Positions 26,399-35,936 of a stretch of 64,000 nt of DNA are shown here, in pieces. The notes beneath the pieces are model-generated. The model had not been told where the DNA came from, searched no databases, and was given only the letters and a program-made list of their open reading frames with translations. Position 1 is the stretch's first letter; every line of letters starts with the position of its first letter. This stretch comes from an uncultured Aquimarina sp. (GTDB taxonomy: Bacteria > Bacteroidota > Bacteroidia > Flavobacteriales > Flavobacteriaceae). The stretch spans positions 184,372 through 248,371 of the forward strand of contig NZ_CANMQT010000009.1 of the NCBI RefSeq assembly GCF_947500065.1. Direction: 5' to 3'. Made by a program: the position numbers and the translations under genes.

Positions 26399-28291
26399 AT
26401 GAAAACTTATTTCTTAAAACTTAAATGCGTTATCACCTTATTTATGGGGTTGATCGCCCACGCAACTTTTGGGCAATGTTCCTTAGGGCAACCTAATATT
26501 TCTATACAAGCAGAAGCTTTTTCAAACATCACAATTGTTGAAGGAACAACTGTTACCTTAACTTCTCCCGTATCAGGAAGCACCTATCAGTGGACTGCTA
26601 CTTTTGGAGCAAATATTAATGCCGCAAATGTTAGTGGAGCAACCACTTCTACACTAACAATAACTAACTTTAATAATGAAAATTTAGGGGGTTATAATGT
26701 AATTGTTGATGGTATAGAGCTTCCAAACAGTATTAGTCTCGGTATTTTTAATTCGAGTATTAGCGATTACGATCGTGATCGACAGGCATTAATTGGTTTA
26801 TACAATGATACGAACGGAAAGGATTGGTTAAGAAATACAAACTGGCTTACCGGACCGATGGAAACATGGGAAGGTGTTAAGGTAGAAAATTGTAGGGTTA
26901 CCGGACTAAGTTTATCTTCGAATAATATGGATGGTACAATCCCATCATCTTTTAAAAATTTGACAGCATTAAAAAGAATTGGGATGAGTAATAATGATAA
27001 GCTTTCTGGAATACTAGATATATCTGATATGCTGGGATTATTACAATTATTTACTTTTAATTCGAATCTTGAGGATATTGTTTTTGGTAGTAATGTACTG
27101 TTACAATCTATAGAAATACAGAATAATCCATTTATAGTGGGAAAAACAATAGATATTTCCTCTATGAGACAGTTAATTGATTTAAATATCTCTAATTTGG
27201 GATTAGATAATCTTATAGTTTCCGCTACCGGAGATTATAATAATTTGCAGAATTTTAGAATTCGAGATAATAATATTTCTGGAATTTTGGATATTTCTAA
27301 TATGCCAAATTTAAAAACTTGTTTTGCTCATAATAATCAATTTACTGATTTTATTTTAGGGACTGGTGCTGAGTTGCAAAGATTCTATTTTTACAATAAC
27401 CCAGTAGTTTCAGGAGGAGAAAAGGATATTTCCGGTATGAGAAAATTAATAGAGTTTAATGTAAAAGGACTGGGTTTAAGTACGTTGATTATATCTGGTA
27501 TGTATAACGAGATGTTAAATCTTATTATAAGAGATAATAACCTAGGAGGTGCATTGGATATTTCTAATATGCCAAAAATTAGGACTTGTAGTGCAGATAA
27601 TAATGATTTTGAAGAATTGATATTACCTTCGAATGTGTTTGGGGATAGTAGGACTTTAAATAATCTATATGTACGAAACAATAAATTGGATTTTGGAGAT
27701 CTTCTTCTCTATAACAGTACATTTGAATCTTTTAATTTCAGCTATAACCCTCAACAAGATGTACCTACAGAAGTAGTTGGTAATAGAGTTTCCGTAGATG
27801 TTGATGGTATGGACATGGGTAATGTGTATACCTGGACACCTCCAAGACTAGTAAATGAAAGCTTTTTTATAGCAACAGTTGATGGGTTGTATTCTTGTGC
27901 AGTAACCAATACTACTGGCGGACCAACAGGCCTTGGCGTTCCCGGATTAACGATACAAAGTATTCCTGAACCGGTTGTGGTAACCTCTACCAGATCCACA
28001 GATGACTCATCATTTGATAAAAGATTTGATCGAAATGAAGAAATAAAAGTTTACCCTAATCCTATTAAAAAAGGTACGTCTATTTATAGCGATGTTAGTT
28101 TAGGTATTATTAAACCAGTTAATTTTACGCTGTATTCATTGAATGGTAAGAAAATGAAAGAATTTAATTTTGAAGGAAAAGTTGGTCTTAATACGTTTCA
28201 ATTGAATTCTGAAGGATTATCGTCTGGACAATATATTTTGACTTCAGAGTTTGGAGCAAAGAAAGTATCTAGTATGATTATTATTCAATAA
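26399..28291 (+). CDS. Secreted leucine-rich-repeat protein with T9SS sorting domain
   Basis: A 630-residue protein. Signal peptide to about residue 26 (ATFGQ), then an Ig-like/PKD-type domain (about 35-105, GSTYQWTATFGA), a leucine-rich-repeat region (about 120-480; ALKRIGMSNNDKLSG, LDISNMP) and a C-terminal T9SS type A sorting domain (about 548-630; VYPNPIKKGTS... GQYILTSEFGAKK). It is therefore exported by the type IX system and anchored or released at the surface. The LRR part holds two near-copies of an 84-residue block. It is likely adhesive or ligand-binding; no enzymatic motif was found. Confidence 0.9.
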   Translation: MKTYFLKLKCVITLFMGLIAHATFGQCSLGQPNISIQAEAFSNITIVEGTTVTLTSPVSGSTYQWTATFGANINAANVSGATTSTLTITNFNNENLGGYNVIVDGIELPNSISLGIFNSSISDYDRDRQALIGLYNDTNGKDWLRNTNWLTGPMETWEGVKVENCRVTGLSLSSNNMDGTIPSSFKNLTALKRIGMSNNDKLSGILDISDMLGLLQLFTFNSNLEDIVFGSNVLLQSIEIQNNPFIVGKTIDISSMRQLIDLNISNLGLDNLIVSATGDYNNLQNFRIRDNNISGILDISNMPNLKTCFAHNNQFTDFILGTGAELQRFYFYNNPVVSGGEKDISGMRKLIEFNVKGLGLSTLIISGMYNEMLNLIIRDNNLGGALDISNMPKIRTCSADNNDFEELILPSNVFGDSRTLNNLYVRNNKLDFGDLLLYNSTFESFNFSYNPQQDVPTEVVGNRVSVDVDGMDMGNVYTWTPPRLVNESFFIATVDGLYSCAVTNTTGGPTGLGVPGLTIQSIPEPVVVTSTRSTDDSSFDKRFDRNEEIKVYPNPIKKGTSIYSDVSLGIIKPVNFTLYSLNGKKMKEFNFEGKVGLNTFQLNSEGLSSGQYILTSEFGAKKVSSMIIIQ

Positions 28292-28303
28292 GATTTTCTG
28301 AAA

Positions 28304-28340
28304 ATAATAAGAGAGTATTTTCGAAATACTCTCTTATTAT
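28304..28340. terminator. Bidirectional terminator, long perfect hairpin
   Basis: A 17-bp perfect stem (ATAATAAGAGAGTATTT / AAATACTCTCTTATTAT) with a three-base loop, between the convergent LRR gene and the amidohydrolase gene. The T-rich tail is short. Confidence 0.85.
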
Positions 28341-28356
28341 CTTATTTACCTAAACA

Positions 28357-29454
28357 CTATTTCGGAAACAAACTAGCATCTATATTAGGAACTACTTTTA
28401 GAGCATTTTTATAATAGATTTTTTTTAAGACTTCATCATTCAAATCTAATCCATACATTTTCCAGAATGCGTGATATCTTTTATAATATGGGAAATATTC
28501 ATCATCAGATTCTAATACTCTAAAATAAGTATAGTATTCTTCTGGTTTCCACGAATCTTTTCCGAACATTACTCTATCCTGGTATTTAGTTAAGAATGCT
28601 TTGGCATTGCGAGGTTGTCGTCCTAGCTCAGCAATTACAGCTCCGATTTCGGAATACATATTTGGTATTTCATCCATTAGTTTAGCAAGTTTTGCTAAAT
28701 TATTACCATACCACCCTAAATGTGCATTGATAAACTTAGTGTTTTTGTGTTTCCTGAAAATGTTATGTTGTTCTTGTATAATAGTTTCCCAAGAGCCAGT
28801 TACATTACTATCTCTTTTTCTTCTGGAACGTAGCTTTAATTCTAACCAACGTTCATTTTGATTATCGTGCGCATCCCAGAAAGGTTTTGGGTCGGCAGCA
28901 TGGATTAATACAGGTATTCCCAATTCGCCACATTTTTCCCAAACTGGTCCTATACGAGGATCATCAATTTTTATTCTATTCCCATTACTATCCTTGCTAT
29001 CCATTCCTTGGCTTTTGTATATTTTTAAACCATTTGCGCCAAGAGCAACATCTTTTTCTATCTGAGCAACAGTTTTAGTTGTCCAGTTAGGATCATCGAT
29101 GCCTTCTAGTTTAATATTCGTAAAAACAATAAAACGATTGGGGTGATTGGTTTTTACATTTTCTAAAGCTCCCTTAAGATGTTCATCAGATCCTCTTCCA
29201 CGTCCAGATAAATTAACCATTACCGCCATGTTCAATTTATTCATTTCTGATACAACTTCACTAAGATCCTGAGTAGGCATCCTAAATTGGTGATTATGAA
29301 CATCAATAAAAGGAAACTTAGCCTTTTTTATAATAGTTTCGGGAACTACTAGGGTAGAAGGTGGATCATAATCTTCGAATTCCATTTTTTGAGCAGTGGC
29401 TTGATTCACTAAAAAAACAAAAAGTAGTAACAACGAGAATTTGTGAAATTTCAT
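28357..29454 (-). CDS. Secreted Amidohydro_2-family metal-dependent hydrolase
   Basis: A 365-residue protein with a signal peptide (MKFHKFSLLLLFVFLVNQATAQ). The PF04909-type amidohydrolase domain has D-V-H-N-H (His53, His55), a later H-A-A-D-P (about 187), H-L-G-W-Y (about 245) and G-K-D-S-W (about 296), which fit the metal-binding pattern of the superfamily with the final Asp as catalytic base. It is probably periplasmic or on the outer membrane. Substrate unknown; members act on aromatic carboxylates or lactones. It reads toward the strong terminator at 28304 and is separated from the YDYYGR-repeat gene by another terminator. Confidence 0.88.
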   Translation of the reverse strand: MKFHKFSLLLLFVFLVNQATAQKMEFEDYDPPSTLVVPETIIKKAKFPFIDVHNHQFRMPTQDLSEVVSEMNKLNMAVMVNLSGRGRGSDEHLKGALENVKTNHPNRFIVFTNIKLEGIDDPNWTTKTVAQIEKDVALGANGLKIYKSQGMDSKDSNGNRIKIDDPRIGPVWEKCGELGIPVLIHAADPKPFWDAHDNQNERWLELKLRSRRKRDSNVTGSWETIIQEQHNIFRKHKNTKFINAHLGWYGNNLAKLAKLMDEIPNMYSEIGAVIAELGRQPRNAKAFLTKYQDRVMFGKDSWKPEEYYTYFRVLESDDEYFPYYKRYHAFWKMYGLDLNDEVLKKIYYKNALKVVPNIDASLFPK

Positions 29455-29545
29455 AAGAAGAATGAGTTTTTAATATTATTGACATAAATATAAAATAATC
29501 ACCCTGTTTGGAAGAAAGCTTAACATTTTTAGTTAAAAAAAAACA

Positions 29546-29578
29546 GAAAGCCCGTTACTAAGACAGTAACGGGCTTTC
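29546..29578 (-). terminator. Terminator of the YDYYGR-repeat gene
   Basis: 14-bp perfect stem GAAAGCCCGTTACT/AGTAACGGGCTTTC with a five-base loop; on the minus strand it is followed by a long T-run. Confidence 0.93.
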
Positions 29579-29606
29579 CAACAACTAACCAACTAACTAA
29601 TTTATA

Positions 29607-30257
29607 CTAGTCATCATCTTGATCACTAGATTTCTTTTTTCTTTTTCTATTCTTATAATGATGATCATTACGATTGTGATCATCTTGATCATAATAGTTT
29701 GATCTAGCATTAAAGTTATAATATGGATCGTGGGTTATACTACATCCATCAACTCCACAATAACCACATCCTGTATAATGGATATTACCTTCTATATGTT
29801 TGATTCTACCTCTTTTTCCGTAATAGATACGTAATCCACCAACCTGAGCTAATTTTCCTCTTCTGTTGTATCTCATTAAGACAGAACCAATTCTTCTTAC
29901 TTGATCAAATCTATTATATCCTATAGTGGTAAGACCAACACGCTTTAATCTTCCGTAGTAATCATATCTTACCGTAAAACGATTATTATATCTATAACCT
30001 CTAGTATGTCCTGGAGAATTATAGTTTCTCGAGTTTCGGTCCCAATTATTATAGTTTCTACGTTTTGGAGTTTTAAAATCAATTTCTCCATTAGGATATA
30101 CAAAGAATTTTACACCGCCTTCGACAAAAACAATAGGTTGTGCATAACGATAACGTTTTGTAACCCTATCTACTTGATCCGACAATTTTTGATCGGTCGC
30201 TTGTGCAGCTGTTCCAACTAGTAACATTGCTGCAATAAAAAGTATCATTTTTTTCAT
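29607..30257 (-). CDS. Secreted YDYYGR-repeat protein, short paralogue
   Basis: A 216-residue secreted protein: signal peptide (MKKMILFIAAMLLVGTAAQA), a GGVKFFVYPNGEIDFKTP segment matching the paralogue at 24855, then tandem Y-D-Y-Y-G-R / Y-N-R-F / Y-N-R-R-G-K / Y-Y-G-K-R-G-R repeats at about 100-155, a CGYCGVDGC cluster at about 165-172 and a Lys/Asp-rich tail. It lacks the long Arg-rich tail of the other copy. A sigma-54-like promoter lies at 30326-30342. Function unknown. Confidence 0.8.
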   Translation of the reverse strand: MKKMILFIAAMLLVGTAAQATDQKLSDQVDRVTKRYRYAQPIVFVEGGVKFFVYPNGEIDFKTPKRRNYNNWDRNSRNYNSPGHTRGYRYNNRFTVRYDYYGRLKRVGLTTIGYNRFDQVRRIGSVLMRYNRRGKLAQVGGLRIYYGKRGRIKHIEGNIHYTGCGYCGVDGCSITHDPYYNFNARSNYYDQDDHNRNDHHYKNRKRKKKSSDQDDD

Positions 30258-30325
30258 AACTCAAAATGTTTTGGGTTTTTACCTACTCATTAGCTTTTCG
30301 GTTTCCGCTATTTGATTAATAAGTA

Positions 30326-30342
30326 ACCAAATCGCGTGCCAA
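30326..30342 (-). promoter_or_regulatory. Sigma-54-like promoter of the short YDYYGR-repeat gene
   Basis: On the minus strand TTGGCACG-CGAT-TTGGT, the same -24/-12 layout as at 26197-26213. It is 69 bases before the ATG at 30257. Confidence 0.75.
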
Positions 30343-30385
30343 ATTTTTTTTGGTTGTGAAATAAAACAACAGAAAAAGTGCTTAA

Positions 30386-31030
30386 TTAATTGTTTTTCAG
30401 CAGGTTTAAAATATCTTCTGGATCTGCTCTTTCTTTATAATCTTCCTTGATAAAATCATAGATAATTGTTCCATCTTGATCAATTACATAAGTTGCTGAG
30501 ATCGGTAATTGATGATCTTCATTACCATTACTCTTAATTAAATCGATACCAAATCCTTTATACACTTCTATTAAATCTTTGGGTAATGTAAACACTAGAT
30601 TGAATTCATTTGCAATTTTATTATTAATATCAGAAAGAACTTCAAAGCTAAGATTGTTTTTTTCTGAGGTATTCATTGAATTATTCGGCGTTTCTGGACT
30701 TATAGCAACTAAAGTAGCTCCTAATGCTGAGAATTGATCTTGATATTTTTGTAATGATTGTAATTCAATATTGCAATATGGACACCAACCACCTCGATAA
30801 AAGGAAAGAACTACTTTTTTTGTAACGAGCAATTCTTGCACAGATATACTTGTATCTGCAGCATTAGGTAATTGTATTTCTGGTATTTTATCTCCGGTTC
30901 TTAAGGCTCTAGTTATAAGTTGACTGTCTTTAAGCCTATCAATTCCATTATTCATTATTCTATGAATTGTTTCTGGATATTTTGTAGCAGATTGTTCAGC
31001 ACGTGCTTTTAATTCTTCTGTAAGTGACAT
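30386..31030 (-). CDS. Peroxiredoxin-like AhpC/TSA-family protein
   Basis: A 214-residue thioredoxin-fold protein with F-Y-R-G-G-W-C-P-Y-C (Cys83, Cys86), the active-site style of the DUF899/peroxiredoxin-like group. A peroxidatic single-cysteine motif (T-x-x-C) is replaced by W-C-P-Y-C, so it is more likely a thiol oxidoreductase or atypical peroxidase. It has no signal peptide. The gene is preceded by a 348-base gap with two inverted repeats and ends next to the sigma-54-like promoter region of its neighbour, on the same strand. Confidence 0.85.
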   Translation of the reverse strand: MSLTEELKARAEQSATKYPETIHRIMNNGIDRLKDSQLITRALRTGDKIPEIQLPNAADTSISVQELLVTKKVVLSFYRGGWCPYCNIELQSLQKYQDQFSALGATLVAISPETPNNSMNTSEKNNLSFEVLSDINNKIANEFNLVFTLPKDLIEVYKGFGIDLIKSNGNEDHQLPISATYVIDQDGTIIYDFIKEDYKERADPEDILNLLKNN

Positions 31031-31378
31031 TCCTTTGGTTTTTATTATTTAAAGGCTTAGCCGAAATATTGTTCTTCACTTTACAGAATTTTGTATTACA
31101 GTTTTGTTAATGTTTGAATGGTGTAAAATTAGTGTAGTATTATTTCTAAAATTTATAGAGGATTTTAAGAGCTTGTTTAAAAAGACATATGAATAGATAT
31201 TTGTTGTTAACTATTTGTAAACGAGATTAATGCGGATTGACGAGTAAAAGTGTTTTTTGACGGAAATCCACACTTTTACTTACTTCACTTTTCTTAAATT
31301 TTTGAAGAGTGAAGTTATTTTGCCAATACTAGTTTAATACGCTAGAGCACTACACAAATCAATTTAAAATTAAAACTC
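31031..31378. other. Divergent intergenic region with twin inverted repeats
   Basis: 348 bases without a gene between divergent genes. The only structure seen is a pair of inverted repeats at 31243-31280 and 31282-31315, just before the rightward gene. No promoter box with a full TAnnTTTG match was found; TTATTTTG at 31314-31321 is one base off. Confidence 0.7.
31243..31315. repeat. Two adjacent inverted repeats
   Basis: Hairpin A: AGTAAAAGTGT (31243-31253) pairs perfectly with ACACTTTTACT (31270-31280). Hairpin B: ACTTCACTTTTC (31282-31293) pairs with GAAGAGTGAAGT (31304-31315) with one G-U. They are one base apart and lie 64 bases before the next start codon. Confidence 0.8.
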
Positions 31379-32188
31379 ATGAAAAGAATTATCTTATTTG
31401 TTATTTGCAGCATAGTTTTTTCAACAGCCCATAGTCAAAAAGAAAACTATATTTTAGATCCGTATACTACTATGAAACTTATAACAAAATTAGAATATGA
31501 ACCTGTAGTATATAAGGTAGTAGTTAAAGAGGTGAAGAATCAATCGGGAGTAACGAAGGAAAAACTATTTGTTGGAGATTTAATTGCTAGTAATTCTTTA
31601 TCTGGATCTTTTATACAGATGGATAATTATGTTATGATGAAAAGAAATAATGACGAGTTTTTGAAACATGAGTTAGCACTAAAAGATTTAGTATTAAAGT
31701 TTAAGCTTTCTAATAAAAGCTATTTCTCAACTACATCTCAGGTTTTAATTAGGAACATTGAAACGGATAAATATTATTATACTGAACCTTACTTTCTGAA
31801 ACGATTTGATATTCAGTGGGAGCAAAAAAAACAATCTAGAAAATTAGCTATAAAAAATAAAAGGAAGATGAATGTATCTCGTATTGATAATATGAAATAT
31901 CCTCTAAAAGAATATAGTATAATGATGAATGAATGTAAGAGTTTGACTATAAGGCTTAAAGGGCATAGGGTGATATCTGAAACAGGAAAAATGACTAAAA
32001 CCCAGATGTTAGACTGGAAGCGAGATATTATAGAAGCAAAACTTCTAAACTACAGAATAGGCGAATTAAAAGAATCTTATGAAATGAAAAAGTATGCTAG
32101 TTATTTAAATAGGACCGATACTTTGTCAAATAGTTATGATACATTTTACGAAATATTAAATGCGGCTAATAAATATACGGGATTGTAA
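31379..32188 (+). CDS. Secreted protein of unknown function
   Basis: A 269-residue protein with a signal peptide (MKRIILFVICSIVFSTAHSQ). I do not recognise the family. The mature part is rich in Lys, Tyr and Ser, has about residue 20-145 beta-like character (EYEPVVYKVVVKEVKNQSG) and a more helical C-terminal half with MNECKSLTIRLKGH. No catalytic motif is visible and the only cysteine of the mature protein is in that MNEC. It stands alone, with twin hairpins upstream. Confidence 0.7.
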   Translation: MKRIILFVICSIVFSTAHSQKENYILDPYTTMKLITKLEYEPVVYKVVVKEVKNQSGVTKEKLFVGDLIASNSLSGSFIQMDNYVMMKRNNDEFLKHELALKDLVLKFKLSNKSYFSTTSQVLIRNIETDKYYYTEPYFLKRFDIQWEQKKQSRKLAIKNKRKMNVSRIDNMKYPLKEYSIMMNECKSLTIRLKGHRVISETGKMTKTQMLDWKRDIIEAKLLNYRIGELKESYEMKKYASYLNRTDTLSNSYDTFYEILNAANKYTGL

Positions 32189-32257
32189 ACTCAATAATCT
32201 TAGGAATATCCATGAAGCAGTATTCGGATTAATGAAGTTGGAGACCTAATATGTTAA

Positions 32258-35038
32258 TTATAATTTCTCTTTTAGGTACTGACCGGTATATGATTTTTTA
32301 TTTTTGCTAACTTCTTCTGGAGTTCCTTGTGCTATGATCATTCCTCCATTTTTACCTCCTTCAGGTCCTAAATCAATTACATAATCTGCACATTTTACAA
32401 GATCTAAATTATGTTCTATAACTAAAATAGAGTGGCCTTTGTTAATCAATTCATTGAATGATTTTAATAACTTTTTAATATCATGAAAATGCAGTCCTGT
32501 AGTTGGTTCATCAAAAATGAATAGCGCTTTGTCTTTTGTATTTCCTTTTACTAAAAAAGAAGCAAGTTTTATCCGTTGTGCTTCACCGCCTGATAGGGTA
32601 GAGGAGCTTTGGCCTAATTGAACATATCCAAGTCCTACGTCCTGTAATGGCTGTAGTTTTCTTATAATCTTAGCCTGATTATGAGTTGAGAAGAAATCAA
32701 TCGCATTATCGATAGTCATGGTAAGGATATCGTCTATGTTTTTTTCTTCAAAAGTAACTTCTAACACATCTTTTTTGAAACGTTTCCCTCCACAGGTTTC
32801 ACATTCTAAATGCACATCAGCCATAAACTGCATTTCGATAGTTACTTCTCCTTCACCTTTGCAAGTTTCACAACGTCCACCATCTACATTAAAAGAAAAA
32901 TGTTTAGACTGATAGTTACGAATTTTAGAAAGTTTCTGACTAGCGAACAGGCTGCGTATGTCATCATATGCTTTGATATAAGTTACCGGATTGGATCTTG
33001 AAGAACGACCAATAGGATTCTGGTCTACAAACTCTACGTGTTTAATATTACTATAATTCCCTTTGAGTTCTGTAAATTGACCTGCTTTTTCTCCATATCC
33101 TCCTAGTTGTTTCAATATGGAAGGATATACAATCTTCTTGACTAATGTACTTTTTCCACTACCGGAAACACCTGTGATCGCGGTGAAAATACCTAGCGGG
33201 ATCTTTACATCTATATTCTTTAGATTGTTTTCACGAGCACCAATAATATCTAGATAGTATTTAGAAGTTTTCCTTTCTTTTGGAACTTCTATTTCTAGAT
33301 TACCATTAAGGTATTTTGCAGTAAGTGAATCAGATTTAAGAATTTCATCATATGTTCCATTAGCAACTAAATTTCCTCCAAGTGTACCTGCTTCAGGTCC
33401 GATATCTAATATTTCATCAGCAGCTTTCATGATATCTTCATCATGTTCTACTACGATCACTGTATTTCCTAAATCACGTAAAGATTGTAATACTATGATT
33501 AATTTTTCGGTATCTTTGGGATGTAGACCTATACTTGGTTCATCCAAAATATACATAGATCCTACTAGACTACTACCTAAGGAAGTTGCGAGGTTTATTC
33601 GTTGGGATTCTCCACCTGATAAGGTATTTGATTTTCGGTTTAACGTTAGATACTGAAGACCAACGTTATCCAAAAAGGTTAGCCTACTATTTATTTCTTT
33701 CAGTAATCGTTTACCAATTTGTGCATCATACTCATTAAGTTCGAGGTTTTTGAAAAATTCAGTAAGCTCATTTAATGGTTTCTCTACTAAATCTGTTAGT
33801 GTGGCATCACCAATTTTTACGTAATTCGTTTCTGGACGAAGACGTTTTCCTTTACACGTAGCACATTTAGTTTTTCCGCGATAGCGCGATAGCATTACAC
33901 GATTCTGTATTTTATATGCTTTAGCCTCTAATTCGATAAAGAAACTATCAATGCCTTCAAAATATTCATTTCCTTTCCAAAGTAATTCTTTGTGCTCCGA
34001 TGATAATTCGAAATATGGTTTATGAATGGGAAAATCAAATTTATAAGCACTATTTACCAGTTGGTCCTTATACCAACCCATAGTATCCCCTTTCCAGGGA
34101 AAAACAGCCCCTTCATAGATACTAAGTGAAGTATTAGGAACGACCAAATCTTCATCGACACCTATCACATCACCATAGCCTTCGCATTCTGGACAAGCGC
34201 CATATGGATTGTTAAAACTAAATAAATGCACATTTGGTTCCAGAAAAGTCATTCCGTCTAATTCAAACTTATTACTGAATTGTCGTAAATCATTGTCTTT
34301 TAAAGTTTCAACAAAGCAAGTTCCTTTTCCTTCAAAAAATGCAGAACTGACAGCATCTGCAAGACGATTATAGAAATCTTCTTCATTTCTTTTTATGATT
34401 CGATCTATTACGAGATGTACAGTATCTTTTTTTGTGATGTGTGCCTCTTCTATTCTATAGACAGTATCATTAATTTTTACACGAGCATATCCTTGTTGCT
34501 GTAATACTTTTAATTTTTCTTCTGTCGTTCTTCCATTTTCCACGTGAATTGGCGCCAGTAATAGAAGTTTTTCGCCTTCATCAAATGTTTTTACATATTT
34601 GATAACATCAGTTACAGTGTCTTTTTTAACCTGATTTCCTGAGATAGGAGAGTAAGTTCTGCCAATTCTGGCAAAAAGCAATTTTAGATAATCATAAATC
34701 TCTGTGGTAGTTCCAACAGTCGATCTAGGATTGGTAGAATTTACTTTTTGCTCAATAGCGATTGCGGGTGCTATACCCTTTATATAATCAACTTTAGGTT
34801 TATTGAGTCGTCCTAGAAATTGTCGAGCATATGAAGAAAGACTTTCTACATATCTTCGCTGACCTTCTGCGTATAAGGTATCAAAAGCCAAACTGGATTT
34901 ACCGGATCCTGATAACCCTGTGATTACCACTAATTTATTTCTTGGAATAGCTGCATCTAAATTTTTTAGGTTATGCAGCTTAGCTCCTTTAATTAATATA
35001 TTATGTTTCGGATCTAAGGTACTGATGTCTTGAATCAT
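32258..35038 (-). CDS. uvrA: Excinuclease ABC subunit A (UvrA)
   Basis: A 926-residue UvrA of standard length. Two ATPase modules: Walker A GLSGSGKSS near residue 30 and GVSGSGKST near 635; two ABC signatures (NTLSGGESQRI, STLSGGEAQRI). Zinc fingers are visible as C-P-E-C-E-G-Y-G (about 280), C-x2-C with GKRLRPETN (about 405) and C-E-T-C-K-G-E-G...C-E-T-C-G-G (about 735-765). It recognises DNA lesions with UvrB in nucleotide excision repair. The ATG at 35038 is preferred to an upstream TTG at 35062, since the -7 box at 35060-35067 overlaps the latter. Confidence 0.98.
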   Translation of the reverse strand: MIQDISTLDPKHNILIKGAKLHNLKNLDAAIPRNKLVVITGLSGSGKSSLAFDTLYAEGQRRYVESLSSYARQFLGRLNKPKVDYIKGIAPAIAIEQKVNSTNPRSTVGTTTEIYDYLKLLFARIGRTYSPISGNQVKKDTVTDVIKYVKTFDEGEKLLLLAPIHVENGRTTEEKLKVLQQQGYARVKINDTVYRIEEAHITKKDTVHLVIDRIIKRNEEDFYNRLADAVSSAFFEGKGTCFVETLKDNDLRQFSNKFELDGMTFLEPNVHLFSFNNPYGACPECEGYGDVIGVDEDLVVPNTSLSIYEGAVFPWKGDTMGWYKDQLVNSAYKFDFPIHKPYFELSSEHKELLWKGNEYFEGIDSFFIELEAKAYKIQNRVMLSRYRGKTKCATCKGKRLRPETNYVKIGDATLTDLVEKPLNELTEFFKNLELNEYDAQIGKRLLKEINSRLTFLDNVGLQYLTLNRKSNTLSGGESQRINLATSLGSSLVGSMYILDEPSIGLHPKDTEKLIIVLQSLRDLGNTVIVVEHDEDIMKAADEILDIGPEAGTLGGNLVANGTYDEILKSDSLTAKYLNGNLEIEVPKERKTSKYYLDIIGARENNLKNIDVKIPLGIFTAITGVSGSGKSTLVKKIVYPSILKQLGGYGEKAGQFTELKGNYSNIKHVEFVDQNPIGRSSRSNPVTYIKAYDDIRSLFASQKLSKIRNYQSKHFSFNVDGGRCETCKGEGEVTIEMQFMADVHLECETCGGKRFKKDVLEVTFEEKNIDDILTMTIDNAIDFFSTHNQAKIIRKLQPLQDVGLGYVQLGQSSSTLSGGEAQRIKLASFLVKGNTKDKALFIFDEPTTGLHFHDIKKLLKSFNELINKGHSILVIEHNLDLVKCADYVIDLGPEGGKNGGMIIAQGTPEEVSKNKKSYTGQYLKEKL

Positions 35039-35059
35039 AGGAAATATGCGGTGTAGGGG

Positions 35060-35067
35060 CAAATATA
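35060..35067 (-). promoter_or_regulatory. -7 promoter box of uvrA
   Basis: TATATTTG on the minus strand fits TAnnTTTG exactly and is 21 bases before the uvrA ATG. Confidence 0.65.
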
Positions 35068-35278
35068 ATAATAACTTAAGAAGTATTCTAAAGGATTAAG
35101 ATTGAAAGTTAAGTTAAAAAAATTAACAGAAAATAGTTTGATTTTCAATGATTGTTACTATATTAGCCCCAGTAATTAAACCAAAATCTAAAAAAGAATA
35201 GCCTATAGCGAACCTTTACTTTAAAGTTTAACATAGCCCGAGCCCCAAGCTTGTTGGTACTAAAATTAAGTAATAGGT

Positions 35279-35863
35279 ATGAAGGATTACACTATAAAGG
35301 ACGCTGTTCTGGTAAACAATTACATCAAAGGTGACGAAAACGCCTTATCTACACTGATCGAACGTCATAAGCAACGTATTTACAGTTTTATTTATTCCAA
35401 AGTTTTTGATCGCGATGTATCTGAAGATATTTTTCAGGATACATTTATTAAAGTCATTCGTACTTTAAAACTTGGAAAGTATAATGAAGAAGGAAAATTT
35501 TTACCTTGGGTAATGCGTATTGCTCATAACTTAGTTATCGATCACTTCAGAAAAGGAAACCGTATGCCGAAATTTGAAGATAATGGAGAGTTTAGTATTT
35601 TCTCAATTATTAGCGATGGAGATCTGAATGCGGAAAAAAGAATTATAAAAGATCAAGTAGAAGAAGATCTACGTAATTTGATTCAGGAATTACCTGAAGA
35701 CCAAAAAGAAGTATTAGTGATGCGTATGTATCGTGATATGAGTTTTAAAGAGATATCTGATAAGACAGGTGTTAGTATCAATACAGCTCTTGGGAGAATG
35801 AGATATGCCTTGATTAACCTTAGAAAGGTTATTGAGAAAAACAACATTGTTTTAACGAATTAA
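35279..35863 (+). CDS. RNA polymerase sigma factor, ECF/sigma-70 family
   Basis: A 194-residue sigma factor with region 2 (about 25-95: DRDVSEDIFQDTFIKVIRT, with the -10-recognition helix) and region 4 (about 135-185: QKEVLVMRMYRDMSFKEISD, followed by T-G-V-S-I-N-T-A-L-G-R-M-R-Y-A). No anti-sigma gene with a clear signature is adjacent; the next gene is a 49-residue protein. It resembles the conserved flavobacterial housekeeping-type ECF protein located by nth and bcp. Confidence 0.93.
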   Translation: MKDYTIKDAVLVNNYIKGDENALSTLIERHKQRIYSFIYSKVFDRDVSEDIFQDTFIKVIRTLKLGKYNEEGKFLPWVMRIAHNLVIDHFRKGNRMPKFEDNGEFSIFSIISDGDLNAEKRIIKDQVEEDLRNLIQELPEDQKEVLVMRMYRDMSFKEISDKTGVSINTALGRMRYALINLRKVIEKNNIVLTN

Positions 35864-35936
35864 CATTTCTTTATGCAATAAAGTATATTTTGCCTCGTTA
35901 TTTATAAAAATAACCCTTAATTTAAGATTAATTAAT

